Below are positions 33,053-42,340 of a DNA stretch of 64,000 nucleotides, one piece after another. The notes under the pieces are model-generated. The model did no database searches. It saw only the letters and a program-made list of their open reading frames with translations, and had not been told where the DNA came from. Source of the stretch: Azospirillum doebereinerae (GTDB lineage: Bacteria; Pseudomonadota; Alphaproteobacteria; Azospirillales; Azospirillaceae). Made by a program: the position numbers and the translations under genes. Position 1 is the first letter of the stretch, and each line of letters opens with the position of its first letter. The stretch spans positions 62,001 through 126,000 of the forward strand of contig NZ_RZIJ01000002.1 of NCBI RefSeq assembly GCF_003989665.1. Reading direction: 5' to 3'.

Positions 33053-35014
33053 ATGACCGTGGCGGCGCGGATCACCGCCGGATTCGGCGTCGTCCTGGCC
33101 CTCGTGCTGGTCCTGGCCATGGTCGGGCTCGGCTGGTTCCACGCGGTGACGCGCGACGTCGGCGCCTTTTCCAACAGCGCCGACATGTCCCAGGCGGCGG
33201 CGGACGCCGACATCGGCTTCCGCGACCTGGAGGTCGCGGTCCGCGACCATCTGACCTACGGCGACGACCAGAGCCTGCTCGACGCGACGTGGCGCCACGA
33301 CACCGTGGTGGAGCGGCTGGACGCGCTGACGAAAAGCGCCTCGGACCCCGCCGACGTGACGGCGGTGACCAAGGCGAAGGCCTCGCTGAACGAGTATTGG
33401 ACCGGGGTCCAGCGCGCCATCGCGCTCCGCAACGAGCGCGCCACGCTGCTGATCACCGTGCTGGAACCGGTGGTGGCGCAGACCCGCGAGAAGCTCGGCC
33501 TGTTGAAGAGCGCCGGGGGCGTCGATTCGACCGCGCTCGCCAGCGACGCCGCCATCGCCGTGTTGCTGATGCAGGAACACCTGTCCCGCTTCATCGAACG
33601 CCGCGACCCGCAGGATTCGGACGCGATGCGCGCGCAACTCGACACCGCGCGCGGCAAGCTGAGCGAGATGAACCGCTACCTCTGGGTTCCCGGCACCCGC
33701 CAGACCATCGGCGAGGTCGGCGACCTGCTGACCAAGGCCGCCGACGCCGCCGGCAAGGCCGAGGCGGCGGTGGTCGAGGAGGACACGGTCCGCGCCGAGA
33801 CGATGGCCCCCAACGCCGCCGGCATCGCCGCCAACATCGGCGAGATCCGCCGACGCGCCGACGCCGGGGCCGTCGGGCTGCGCGGGGCGCTGGCCGACGG
33901 GATGAGCGGCTACACCAAGGTCGCGCTGTGGGTCGGCGGCGGCGTGCTGCTGGTCGGGCTGCTGGCGGTCTGGTTCGTCCAGCGCAGCGTCGCCCGCCCG
34001 GTCCACGCCATGGCCGGCGCCGTCACCGCGCTGGCCGCCGGACGGACCGACGTGGCGCTGCCGGTGGTGCAGGGCGACAACGAGATCGCCGCCATGGCCC
34101 GCGCGGTCCACTCCCTGCGCGCCACCGCCGGGGAGACCGAACGCCAGCGCCAGGAGGCGGAGACAGCGCACGCCCGCCTGCTGCGCGAGAAGGACCGAGT
34201 CGAAAAGGCCAGCCACGCCAAGTCGAACTTCCTGGTCAACATGGGCCAGGAGCTGCACGGCCCGCTGAGCGACATCGTCAACTCCAGCCAGGCGCTGATG
34301 ACCGAGCTGCACCGGCTGGGCGTCGAGGAGCTGGCGGTCGACGTCGAGCACATCCAGTGGACCGGCGAGCAGTTGGCCGGGCTGGTCGACGCCCTGCTCG
34401 ACTACGCGAAGATCGAGGCGGGGGCGATGGACGTCTGCCTCCAGGATTTCGACGTGAACCGCCTGCTGATCGAGGTGCGCGAACGCTCGCTGCCCGCCGC
34501 CGATCTTTACGGCGATTCGCTGGCCGTGGCGGCGCCGGCCGGGCTTGGCGCCATGCATTCGGACTTCACCAAGGTGCGCCAAGCGCTGCTGAACCTGCTG
34601 GACAACGCCTGCAAGTTCACCCAGGGCGGCGCCGTGATCCTGTCGGCGGAGAAGATCGAGCGCGACGGCGCCACATGGTTCCGCTTCACCGTGGCCGACA
34701 CCGGGAAGGGTTTCCCCACCGCGCAGACCGCGCGGCTGTTCCAGCCCTTCGCCCAGGGCGGCGCCCCCAACGCCAACGGCAAGCGGCGCGGCGCCGGGCT
34801 GGGATTGACGCTGGTCGGGCATTACACCGCCATGCTGGGCGGCGACATCGAGGTCGCCAGCGAACCCGGCCAGGGCACCCGCATCACCCTGACCCTGCCG
34901 GCGGTCTACCAGCCCCCGGCGGAGGAGCGCCCGTTGCAGGTCGAGGCGGTCGGCAACGCCAAGCCGCTGCTGCGCGTCGCCTCCTACAAGCCGGTCGCGC
35001 AGCTTACCCAATAG
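33053..35014 (+). CDS. Membrane sensor kinase with Gln in place of the H-box His
   Basis: A 653-residue protein with TM1 near residues 5-30, a helical periplasmic sensor, TM2 near 292-312 and HAMP. A dimerisation domain and HATPase domain follow. The ATP-binding boxes are intact: N box NLLDNACKF, G1 VADTGKGFP, F box LFQPFAQGG, G2 GAGLGL. The H-box reads FLVNMGQELHGPL where kinases have MSHELRTPL, so the phospho-accepting position is Gln399; a His sits three residues on (His402). It may be a pseudokinase, or use another His. The GTG at 32999 is an alternative start. No response regulator is adjacent. Confidence 0.85.
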   Translation: MTVAARITAGFGVVLALVLVLAMVGLGWFHAVTRDVGAFSNSADMSQAAADADIGFRDLEVAVRDHLTYGDDQSLLDATWRHDTVVERLDALTKSASDPADVTAVTKAKASLNEYWTGVQRAIALRNERATLLITVLEPVVAQTREKLGLLKSAGGVDSTALASDAAIAVLLMQEHLSRFIERRDPQDSDAMRAQLDTARGKLSEMNRYLWVPGTRQTIGEVGDLLTKAADAAGKAEAAVVEEDTVRAETMAPNAAGIAANIGEIRRRADAGAVGLRGALADGMSGYTKVALWVGGGVLLVGLLAVWFVQRSVARPVHAMAGAVTALAAGRTDVALPVVQGDNEIAAMARAVHSLRATAGETERQRQEAETAHARLLREKDRVEKASHAKSNFLVNMGQELHGPLSDIVNSSQALMTELHRLGVEELAVDVEHIQWTGEQLAGLVDALLDYAKIEAGAMDVCLQDFDVNRLLIEVRERSLPAADLYGDSLAVAAPAGLGAMHSDFTKVRQALLNLLDNACKFTQGGAVILSAEKIERDGATWFRFTVADTGKGFPTAQTARLFQPFAQGGAPNANGKRRGAGLGLTLVGHYTAMLGGDIEVASEPGQGTRITLTLPAVYQPPAEERPLQVEAVGNAKPLLRVASYKPVAQLTQ

Positions 35015-35032
35015 CCGGTCAGACCGGCCGCG

Positions 35033-35725
35033 TCAGGCTGAACGCGGGCGGGCGGTGTCCTCGGGTCCGTCCCCGTCGTCGAGCGGCTGGCCGTACTTCA
35101 TCCGCCGCATCCGCTCCGCCACGCGGGCGATCTCGTCGGGCGGCAGGATGACCGGCTCACCGAGCTGCTGGGCGTAAAGGTACTGCCGGGCCAGCGTCTC
35201 CACCTCCACGGCCAGCGCCAACGCCGCCTTCACCGTCCGGCCCAACACGATCATGCCATGATTGGCGAGCAGGCAGGCCAGCCGGCCGTCGAGCGCGGCC
35301 AGCGCGTGGTCGGACAGTTCCTGGGTGCCGAAGGTGGCGTAGGGCGCGCAGCGGATCGAATCGCCACCGGCCAGCGCCACCATGTAGTGGAAGCTCGGGA
35401 TGCCGCGCCCATGCACCGCCAGCGCGGTCGCGAAGGTCGGGTGGGCGTGCAGCACGACCTCCACGTCGGGGCGGGCGCGCAGGATGTCGCGGTGGATGCG
35501 CCATTCCGAGGACGGCCGCCGGGCGCCGCGATAGGTGCCGTCGAACCCCATCGCGACGATGTCCTCGGGCGTCGTCTCGTCGTAGGGAAGGCTGGTCGGG
35601 GTGACGAGGAAGCCGTCCTCCACCCGCAGGGACAGGTTGCCGGACGAACCCTGGTTGATTCCCAGCCGGTTCATGGCGAGGCAAGCGTCGATCACAGCAC
35701 GGCGTTCGGCAAGGAAATCGCTCAT
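35033..35725 (-). CDS. Class II aldolase/adducin family protein
   Basis: A 230-residue zinc aldolase related to L-fuculose-phosphate aldolase. [18 protein letters not shown] gives the substrate-phosphate loop, [11 protein letters not shown] carries the catalytic Glu region, [10 protein letters not shown] gives two zinc His and [12 protein letters not shown] the third. The sugar phosphate is not known, and no fucose or ribulose pathway genes surround it. It overlaps mobA by 4 bp, an unusual partner. Confidence 0.9.
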   Translation of the reverse strand: MSDFLAERRAVIDACLAMNRLGINQGSSGNLSLRVEDGFLVTPTSLPYDETTPEDIVAMGFDGTYRGARRPSSEWRIHRDILRARPDVEVVLHAHPTFATALAVHGRGIPSFHYMVALAGGDSIRCAPYATFGTQELSDHALAALDGRLACLLANHGMIVLGRTVKAALALAVEVETLARQYLYAQQLGEPVILPPDEIARVAERMRRMKYGQPLDDGDGPEDTARPRSA

Positions 35726-36345
35726 CGCACGACTCCCGATTCCAGCAGTCGTTCGGCCTCCTTCAGATCCTCCGGGCGGTTGGCGTTGAAGAAGGGATCC
35801 ACAGGCTCGACCGCGAAATCCACCACCGCCGTCCGATAGCGCGCCGTCCAGGCGCCAACCTTGCGCATATCCTCTTCCAGCATCGCGCGGCGCAGATCCT
35901 CGGCCAATCGCACCGGCCACAGCGCGAAGACCGGATGTACCCGCCCTCCCGACCGGGCGCAGGCGAGATCGGTGCCCTCGCGCTTCAGCGCCTCGGCCAG
36001 ACGGATGACCAGATCGCCGGGAAGGAAGGGCGCGTCGGTGGCGACGCTGGCGACCCAGCGAGCGTCCGGCGCGTGATCCCGTGCCCAGTCCAGCCCGGTC
36101 AGCACCCCGGCCAGCGGCCCGGCGTGGCCCTCCACCACGTCGCCCGCAACCGGCAGGCCGAAGCCGGCCCAGCGCGACGGGTCGCCGTTGGCGTTCAGCA
36201 CCAGCGGGCCAACCTGCGGGCGCAGGGTCGCGACGATTCGCTCCAGGATCGTCCGATCACCCAGGCGGCGCAGACATTTGTCCCCGCCCCCCATGCGGCG
36301 CGACAGGCCGCCGGCCAGCAGGACGCCCACGATCGGTTCATTCAT
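35722..36345 (-). CDS. mobA: Molybdenum cofactor guanylyltransferase
   Basis: MobA attaches GMP to molybdopterin to make the bis-MGD cofactor. The 207-residue protein has the nucleotide-binding N-terminus [18 protein letters not shown], the metal-site [12 protein letters not shown], and the C-terminal [12 protein letters not shown]. The ATG at 36345 gives a normal length; one at 36381 is possible. It diverges from moaA, also of Moco synthesis. Confidence 0.94.
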   Translation of the reverse strand: MNEPIVGVLLAGGLSRRMGGGDKCLRRLGDRTILERIVATLRPQVGPLVLNANGDPSRWAGFGLPVAGDVVEGHAGPLAGVLTGLDWARDHAPDARWVASVATDAPFLPGDLVIRLAEALKREGTDLACARSGGRVHPVFALWPVRLAEDLRRAMLEEDMRKVGAWTARYRTAVVDFAVEPVDPFFNANRPEDLKEAERLLESGVVR

Positions 36346-36561
36346 CGGCACGGGTCTATTCGCCAAGATCTGCGTGTTCATGGGCCGAGTTTGGCGGCGC
36401 GCGGACGCGACGGCAAGGGTGGCGGCAAAGTTTCCCCGCCCGCCGGATTTCCACTTGATGGGAATCAAGGCGCCCTCCCCCTCCCCCATGGGACAAGGCG
36501 ACACCATCTCTGTATGATGCGTCCACCCAACCACCAAGCCCAGCGACCGATACAACAACCA

Positions 36562-37593
36562 ATGGCCGGCAACCCGATGACCACCGCGCATCCCGCCCCC
36601 CTTGTCGATCCGTTCGGCCGGGCCGTGCAGTATCTGCGCGTGTCGGTGACCGACCGTTGCGACCTCCGTTGCGTCTACTGCATGGCGGAGGACATGAGCT
36701 TCCTCCCCAAGGCGGAGGTGCTGACGCTGGAGGAGTTGGACCGGCTCTGCTCCGCCTTCGTGAAGCTCGGCACCCGCAAGCTGCGGCTGACCGGCGGCGA
36801 GCCGCTGGTGCGGCGCGACGTGATGCGGCTGATCCACGCGCTGGGCCGCCATGTGAAGTCCGGCGATCTCGACGAGCTGACGCTGACCACCAACGGCACC
36901 ATGCTGTTCAAGCACGCCGCCGGTCTGGTCGAGGCGGGCGTGCGGCGGATCAACGTGTCGCTGGACACGCTCGACCCGCACAAATTCCAGGCGATCACCC
37001 GCTGGGGCAAGCTCGACAAGATCCTGGGCGGCATCCAGGCGGCCAAAGAGGCCGGGTTGAAGATCAAGATCAATTGCGTCGCGCTGAAGGGCGTCAACGA
37101 CGACGAGATCCACCGCATGGTCGCGTGGTGCGGCGAGCAGGGCTTCGACCTCACCTTCATCGAGGTGATGCCGATGGGCGAGATCGGCGACACCGCCCGG
37201 CTCGACCAGTACTGGCCGCTGAGCATGCTGAAGGCGGAGTTGCAGACCCGCTGGACGCTGGACGAGACCGATTACAACACCGGCGGGCCGGCGCGCTACG
37301 TCCGCGTCGCCGAGACCGGGCAGCGGATCGGCTTCATCACGCCGCTGACTCACAATTTCTGCGAAAGCTGCAACCGCGTGCGGCTGACCTGCACCGGCAC
37401 GCTTTACATGTGCCTGGGCCAGGAGGACGCCGCCGACCTGCGCACGCCGATGCGGCTGAGCGACGAGGACGGCCCCCTGATCGACGCGGTGCGCGAGGCG
37501 ATCACCCGCAAGCCGAAAGGCCACGACTTCATCATCGACCGTCGCCACAGCGGCCCGGCGGTGCCCCGGCACATGAGCGTGACGGGGGGGTGA
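36562..37593 (+). CDS. moaA: GTP 3',8-cyclase MoaA
   Basis: The radical-SAM enzyme that starts molybdenum cofactor synthesis from GTP. The SAM cluster motif is CDLRCVYC; the C-terminal GTP-binding cluster uses [13 protein letters not shown] and the later MCLG Cys. The chain ends SVTGG, the double Gly tail needed in MoaA. Length is 343 from the ATG at 36562 or 338 from 36577; the choice is uncertain because neither has a strong ribosome site. Confidence 0.96.
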   Translation: MAGNPMTTAHPAPLVDPFGRAVQYLRVSVTDRCDLRCVYCMAEDMSFLPKAEVLTLEELDRLCSAFVKLGTRKLRLTGGEPLVRRDVMRLIHALGRHVKSGDLDELTLTTNGTMLFKHAAGLVEAGVRRINVSLDTLDPHKFQAITRWGKLDKILGGIQAAKEAGLKIKINCVALKGVNDDEIHRMVAWCGEQGFDLTFIEVMPMGEIGDTARLDQYWPLSMLKAELQTRWTLDETDYNTGGPARYVRVAETGQRIGFITPLTHNFCESCNRVRLTCTGTLYMCLGQEDAADLRTPMRLSDEDGPLIDAVREAITRKPKGHDFIIDRRHSGPAVPRHMSVTGG

Positions 37594-37608
37594 GCGTCGG
37601 CTGACGAA

Positions 37609-37648
37609 GCCCCCTCCCCAACCCTCTCCCGCCTTTGACGGGAGAGGA
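37609..37648. repeat. Compound palindromic repeat, copy B (half element)
   Basis: CCCCCTCCCCAAC followed by the perfect hairpin CCTCTCCCG-cctttga-CGGGAGAGG (37623-37647). It matches one arm of the elements at 8798, 53129 and 57281, without the partner arm. It lies between moaA and the CoA-transferase gene. Confidence 0.75.
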
Positions 37649-37684
37649 CTGCCGCCGAACGCCGACAAGCCTCCTGAGTCTCCA

Positions 37685-38803
37685 ATGCCCCTGCCTTTCC
37701 TGTCCGGTCTGCGCGTGATCGACCTCGGCCAGTATCTGCCCGGTCCGCACGCGGCCCAGCTTCTTGGCGACCTCGGCGCGGAGGTGGTGAAGGTCGAACC
37801 GCCCGACGGCGATCCGCTCCGCTTCCTCGGGCCGACCGATTCGGACGGGGTCACCGCCGCCTACAAGATCCTCACCGCCGGCAAGACCGTCGTGGCGCTC
37901 GACCTGAAGACGGCGGACGGCCGCGCCAAGCTGGAAGCCCTGCTGGCCAAGGCCGATGCCCTAATCGAAAGCTACCGCCCCGGCGTTATGGACAAGCTCG
38001 GGCTGGGGCGCGAGCGGTTGCGCGCGTTGAACCCGCGATTGGTCCACGCCAGCCTGTCGGGATGGGGCTACGACGGTCCCTACGCGACGCGGGCCGGGCA
38101 CGACCTGAACTACATGGCGGTCGGCGGTGGGCTGGACGCGTCGGGTTTGCCCGACCGGCCGGTGATTTCCTATCTGCCGGTCGCCGATTTCGCCTCGGCC
38201 CAGCAGACGGCGCTGGCGGTGGCGGCAGCGCTGTTCGGACGGGAGAGGAGCGGCGTGGGCTGCTTCCTCGACCTGTCGATCATGGAGACCGTGCTGGGCT
38301 GGCAGGGCCTCAACCTGACCGCCGCCGCGCGCGGCCAAATGCCGGGGCGCGGCGCGGCGCTGTTGTCGGGCGGCGTCGCCTGCTACCGCCTCTACCGGAC
38401 GGCGGACGGGCGCTTCATCACCCTGTCGGCGCTGGAACCAAAGTTCTGGCGCGGCTTCTGCGAGGCGGTCGGCCGCCCCGATTGGACCGCCCGGCAGGCC
38501 GATGCCCTGCCCCAGACCGCGCTGATCGCAGAGTTGGACACGCTGTTCGCCGACCGTACGCTGGCGGCGTGGAGAGACTTGCTCGACCCGGTGGATTGCT
38601 GCTTCGAAGCGCTGCCTGCCATCGCCGAGATCGCCGCACACCCCCACGTCGCGGCGCGCGGGCAAATCCACGTCACGCCGGGACCGGAACCGCTGGTCGA
38701 AACGCTGATGGGGTTGCGCGTCGATGGAGGTCCCCCACCGCGACGCGAGGCGTGGCGAGAAAGCGACGCGGCGGCGGTGCTTTCTGCCTGGACAACGGCC
38801 TAA
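37685..38803 (+). CDS. CaiB/BaiF family CoA transferase or acyl-CoA racemase
   Basis: A 372-residue class III CoA transferase superfamily protein. LSGLRVIDLGQYLPGPHAAQ and GDLGAEVVKVEPPDGD are the family N-terminal blocks. The catalytic-type Asp is in CFLDLSIMETVLGWQ, and GHDLNYMAVGG is the motif seen in alpha-methylacyl-CoA racemases. Racemase is favoured over transferase, but the substrate is unknown. Its stop overlaps the stop of the converging pentapeptide gene by 4 bp. Confidence 0.9.
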   Translation: MPLPFLSGLRVIDLGQYLPGPHAAQLLGDLGAEVVKVEPPDGDPLRFLGPTDSDGVTAAYKILTAGKTVVALDLKTADGRAKLEALLAKADALIESYRPGVMDKLGLGRERLRALNPRLVHASLSGWGYDGPYATRAGHDLNYMAVGGGLDASGLPDRPVISYLPVADFASAQQTALAVAAALFGRERSGVGCFLDLSIMETVLGWQGLNLTAAARGQMPGRGAALLSGGVACYRLYRTADGRFITLSALEPKFWRGFCEAVGRPDWTARQADALPQTALIAELDTLFADRTLAAWRDLLDPVDCCFEALPAIAEIAAHPHVAARGQIHVTPGPEPLVETLMGLRVDGGPPPRREAWRESDAAAVLSAWTTA

Positions 38804-40101
38804 ACGGCCAGAAGCGCCAGCTTTTCGGTGTGCGCCGGCGTGCTCAACGCGCCCCGGCGGACGCCGGAGAGATAGGCGCGGGTCAGATTGGCGGAACTCT
38901 CGTCGCAGCCGCGCAGATCGGCGGAGGCGAGGTTGGCGTTCTCGAACACCGCCCCGGCGATCTTGGCGCCGGTCAGTCGGGCGCCGCGCAGATCGGCGCC
39001 GGTCAACGTCGCGCCCGACAGGTTGGCGGGCCACATCCGGCCGGTCGGCGCGCCGTTGGGCTGGCGCAGTTCGACCATGCCGAGGTCGGCGCCGCCCGCG
39101 TGGGCACCGGACAGGTCCGCGTCCATCAGGTTGGCGCCGGTCAGGATCGCCTGATCCAACTTCGCCCCGCAGAGCGTCGCCCCGCCGAAATCGACCAGCG
39201 ACAGGAAAGCGTTGGCGAGCGATGCGTCGTTCAACCGGGCGCCCCGGAACACCGCGCCCGACAGATCGGCGGCGGTCAAGTCGACGCCGCGCAGGTCCAT
39301 GCCGGTGAAGTCGGCGCGCAGCCCCTGCCGGCCGCCGCTGTTGATCCACTGGATGTGGGCGTCCAGCATCTGGCGGACCTCGGGTGGCAGGCTGCCAGCG
39401 CCCTTCATGTAGATGGCGCCGTCCAGATTGGCGCCGTACACGTCGCTTTCGGCCAGATCGACGTTGCGCAGCACCGCCTCGCGCAGATCGGCGTGGCGCA
39501 GGATGGACTGGCCCAGCGCGGCGCCGTTGAGGATCGCGCGCTTCAGCTTGGCCCCGGTGAAGTTCGCCTCGCGCAGGTCGGCGCCGGCCAGATTGGCGGC
39601 GAACAGGTTGGCCCCGGCGAAATCGGTGCCGCGCATGCCGCTGTTGGTCAGGTCGGCGTGGCTGAGATCGGCGTTCTTGAAGTTCACCCCCTCCATCGTG
39701 GCGTCCTGGAGGCTGGTGCGCTGCCGCACTTCCTGCTTGCCCGACGAGAAGTTCAGGATCTGGCCGGGGCGCAGATCGGCCTCCTCGAAATCGGTGCGGC
39801 GGAGGTTGGCCTTCAGGAAATTGGCGCCCCGCAGGTCGGCGCGCACGAAGCGCGACCCCACCAGCACCGCGCGGGTGAAATTCGATCCGAACAGGTCGGA
39901 CATGTCGAAGCTGACCTCTTCCAGCTCCGCGTCGGTGAAATCGACCTGGGTCAGCACCGAGGATTTCAGCGTGAACCCCCTCAGCCGCAACCCCGACAGA
40001 TCCGCGCCCTTGGCTTGCAGCCGGATTCCGCCCGGTCGCAGCTTCAGGTAGAACAGGTGATCGCGCACCTGTTTCAGGAACTCCATGGCGCGGTCTGTCA
40101 T
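38800..40101 (-). CDS. Pentapeptide-repeat protein
   Basis: A 433-residue protein built largely of A(D/N)LxX repeats from about residue 30 to the end, for example ADLSGLRLRG, ANFLKANLRR, ADLREANFTG and ANLMDADLSG. These fold as a right-handed square beta-helix. A loop around residue 230-260 breaks the array. A short helical N-terminus (MTDRAMEFLKQVRDHLFYLK) precedes it. Some relatives mimic DNA and protect gyrase, but a specific role cannot be inferred. Alone on this strand. Confidence 0.93.
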   Translation of the reverse strand: MTDRAMEFLKQVRDHLFYLKLRPGGIRLQAKGADLSGLRLRGFTLKSSVLTQVDFTDAELEEVSFDMSDLFGSNFTRAVLVGSRFVRADLRGANFLKANLRRTDFEEADLRPGQILNFSSGKQEVRQRTSLQDATMEGVNFKNADLSHADLTNSGMRGTDFAGANLFAANLAGADLREANFTGAKLKRAILNGAALGQSILRHADLREAVLRNVDLAESDVYGANLDGAIYMKGAGSLPPEVRQMLDAHIQWINSGGRQGLRADFTGMDLRGVDLTAADLSGAVFRGARLNDASLANAFLSLVDFGGATLCGAKLDQAILTGANLMDADLSGAHAGGADLGMVELRQPNGAPTGRMWPANLSGATLTGADLRGARLTGAKIAGAVFENANLASADLRGCDESSANLTRAYLSGVRRGALSTPAHTEKLALLAV

Positions 40102-40244
40102 GGAGGCGTCTCCACACAATGCCTCGCTGAGCGCCAGGATACCCGAAACTCGGGGACACGCGGAAGTCCCCATTGCAAAATGTCACGTTCCTAAACAATT
40201 CCCCGGCATTTCGCCCAGAAACGTCGCGAAATTACGATGAGGAC

Positions 40245-41420
40245 TCATCCGGCGGAGGCCGCCCCGCCCTCCTGGCGGTAAGGGGACATCCCGGCCAGCG
40301 CCTCGATCTCGGCGGCGACGGCGGCGCGCTCCTCGGCCAGATGGCGGTCCAGCGCCCGGCGGAACCCCGGATCGGCGACCCAATGCGCGCTGTAGGTGGG
40401 AACCGGCAGATAGCCGCGCTGGATCTTGTGCTCTCCCTGCGCGCCGGCCTCGACGCGCTTCAGTCCGCGCTCGATGGCGAAATCGAGGGCGCGGTAATAA
40501 CAGGCCTCGAAATGCAGGAAGCGGTAGCGCCCGTCCGAGCCCCAGTTGCGGCCGTAGAGCGTGTCCGCGCCCAGCAGGTTCAGGGCGCCGGCCACCCATT
40601 CGCCGCCGTCCTCGCACATCACCAGCACGACCCGGTCGGCCATGGTCCGCCCGAGCAGATCGAAGAAACGCCGGTTCAGATAGCCGCCGCCCCATTTGCG
40701 GTCGGCGGTTTCCATGTAGAAGGTGTGGAAGGCGTCCCAATGCTCCGGCATCAAGGCGTCGCCGGTCAGGGTGTGCAGGCGCACGCTGCTGTCGGCGACC
40801 TCCCGCCGCTCCTTGCGGATCGCCTTGCGCTTGCGGGAGTTGAGCGTGTCGAGAAAGGCGTCGAAGCTCGCGTAGCCCCGGTTCTCCCAATGATACTGCA
40901 CCCCGGTGCGTTGCAGCCAGCCGGCCTCGCCCAGCCGTTCCCAGTCGGCCTCCTCCGGAAAGGTGACGTGGGCGGAGGACACGCCGTAGCGCTTGGCGAC
41001 CTGCTCCAGCGCATCGATCAGGGCAGCAGCCACCATCTCCCCGCCGCCGGGCGCCACCAGCAGACGCGGCCCCGGCACCGGGGTGAAGGGAACCGCGACC
41101 TGGAGCTTGGGGTAGTAACTGCCGCCCGCCCGTTCGTAGGCGTTGGCCCAAGCGTGGTCGAAGACGTACTCGCCGTAGGAATGGTTTTTCAGATAGGCCG
41201 GCACCGCCCCCACCATGCGGCCGGCGGCGTCGTAGGCCGCCAGATGGCTGGGCTGCCAGCCGGTCTTGCCGGTGGCCGACCCCGATTCCTCCAGCGCCAG
41301 CAGGAAGGCGTGGGAGAGGAAAGGATTGCCGGGTCCGGCACAGGCGTCCCACGCCTGGGCGTCCGCCAATCCGATCCCGGACAGGATCTTGACGGTGATG
41401 GCGTCACGGCCGTCGGGCAT
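40245..41420 (-). CDS. GNAT/FemAB-like acyltransferase (COG3146 type)
   Basis: A 391-residue cytoplasmic protein of the family annotated as predicted N-acyltransferase or peptidogalycan-related GNAT. Recognisable blocks are NPFLSHAFLLALEESG near the start, FDHAWANAYERAGGSYYPK, LNSRKRKAIRKERR in the middle and FEACYYRALDFAIERGLKRVEAG near the end. The fold should be two GNAT units as in Fem proteins. Substrate unknown. Confidence 0.87.
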   Translation of the reverse strand: MPDGRDAITVKILSGIGLADAQAWDACAGPGNPFLSHAFLLALEESGSATGKTGWQPSHLAAYDAAGRMVGAVPAYLKNHSYGEYVFDHAWANAYERAGGSYYPKLQVAVPFTPVPGPRLLVAPGGGEMVAAALIDALEQVAKRYGVSSAHVTFPEEADWERLGEAGWLQRTGVQYHWENRGYASFDAFLDTLNSRKRKAIRKERREVADSSVRLHTLTGDALMPEHWDAFHTFYMETADRKWGGGYLNRRFFDLLGRTMADRVVLVMCEDGGEWVAGALNLLGADTLYGRNWGSDGRYRFLHFEACYYRALDFAIERGLKRVEAGAQGEHKIQRGYLPVPTYSAHWVADPGFRRALDRHLAEERAAVAAEIEALAGMSPYRQEGGAASAG

Positions 41421-41454
41421 GAAGTCTTCCCCCTTGCATCGCCGAAAGACGTGG

Positions 41455-41504
41455 GTCTCGCGCCGCGCCGCGGCAAGGCTCCCCTGCCGCGTCCAGCGCG
41501 AGAC
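41455..41504. terminator. Nested inverted repeat between ridA-like and GNAT-like genes
   Basis: The outer arms GTCTCGCGC (41455-41463) and GCGCGAGAC (41496-41504) are perfect. Inside, CGCGGCA (41469-41475) and TGCCGCG (41485-41491) are also perfect. It lies 20 bp past the RidA stop and could act as a transcript end or stabilising structure; there is no T-run, so the terminator role is tentative. Confidence 0.45.
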
Positions 41505-41524
41505 GCGCAGCGCCGTCCCGGTCT

Positions 41525-41992
41525 TCAGGCCACTTCGAGAACCGCTTCCACCTCGACCGCGACGTTGCCGGGCAGCGAGGGCGCGCCGACGGCGGCGCGG
41601 GCGTGCTTGCCGGCGTCGCCGAACACGTCCTGCATCAACTCCGACGCGCCGTTGATCACGGCCGGGTGGTCATGGAAATCAGCGCCGGAATTGACGAAGC
41701 CGCCGAGCTTCAGCACGCGGGTCACCCGGTCGAGGTCGCCGCCCAACGCGGCCTTGGCCTGCGCCAGGATGTTCAGCGCGCAGAGGCGGGCCGCTTCCTT
41801 GCCCTGCTCGACCGTGAAATCCTGGCCGACCTTGCCGACGAACTTGCGCTCGCCGTTCCAGACGGTGATCTGGCCGGAGATGTACAGGGTGTTGCCCGAG
41901 CGCGTGTAGGCCACATAGGCCGCCACCGGGGCCGCCGCCTGCGGCAATTCGATTCCCAGCTCCGCGAGGCGCGCGTCGATCCGACCGGTCAT
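41525..41992 (-). CDS. RidA/YjgF family protein
   Basis: A 155-residue member of the RidA superfamily, which hydrolyses reactive enamine/imine intermediates. It has YTRSGNTLYISGQIT, CALNILAQAKAALGG and the C-terminal GAPSLPGNVAVEVEAVLEVA. It is about 25 residues longer than RidA itself and belongs to the longer subgroup; the RidA catalytic Arg is not clearly present, so its activity is uncertain. The start at 41992 follows AAGGA. Confidence 0.92.
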   Translation of the reverse strand: MTGRIDARLAELGIELPQAAAPVAAYVAYTRSGNTLYISGQITVWNGERKFVGKVGQDFTVEQGKEAARLCALNILAQAKAALGGDLDRVTRVLKLGGFVNSGADFHDHPAVINGASELMQDVFGDAGKHARAAVGAPSLPGNVAVEVEAVLEVA

Positions 41993-42340
41993 GATTCTGA
42001 TCCTTATCCCTGGTTCCGTTGCGGGTTTCGGGTGGTTGGTGCTACCGCGACCATAGCCGCGCCGATCCGCCGATGGGAAGAATCCTCCACCGGACTCACC
42101 GGCAGTTCCGTCCGACCCCGGCAAAGTTTTCCGGGAATCTTTTTCACCCTCCTTGGCTACTCCCAAGGGGACGCGGGGCATTTGCGCGGAAACTTCTTAT
42201 TTTATCGTTATTTTTCAATGTGATAGCCGATTTTCTGAAAATTGGCACGACATTTGAAAGGTGGGTGTCACGCAAACGCACGTTGCCTCGCTCGGTCAAA
42301 GACCAGCCGCGAGGACAGCCTCAGAAGGAGACTAGGAGCC
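41993..42340. other. Intergenic region before flagellin
   Basis: A 348-bp gap separating divergent ridA-like and flagellin genes. The half next to flagellin is AT-rich (around 42195-42260) and contains the sigma54-like promoter and a GCCGATTT box (42226-42233) resembling a sigma28 -10 element. Two purine-rich ribosome-binding stretches, AAGGAG and TAGGAG, precede the flagellin ATG. I see no gene in it. Confidence 0.6.
42243..42258 (+). promoter_or_regulatory. Sigma54-like promoter of flagellin
   Basis: TGGCACG-acat-TTGAA has a perfect -24 half and exact spacing to a -12 half that reads TTGA instead of TTGC. It lies 83 bp before the flagellin ATG. The changed -12 base lowers certainty. Confidence 0.45.

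Noticed and set aside
42226..42233. Sigma28 promoter for flagellin (GCCGATTT)
   Set aside because: The -10-like box has no matching -35 element at the right spacing, so the sigma54-like site was preferred.
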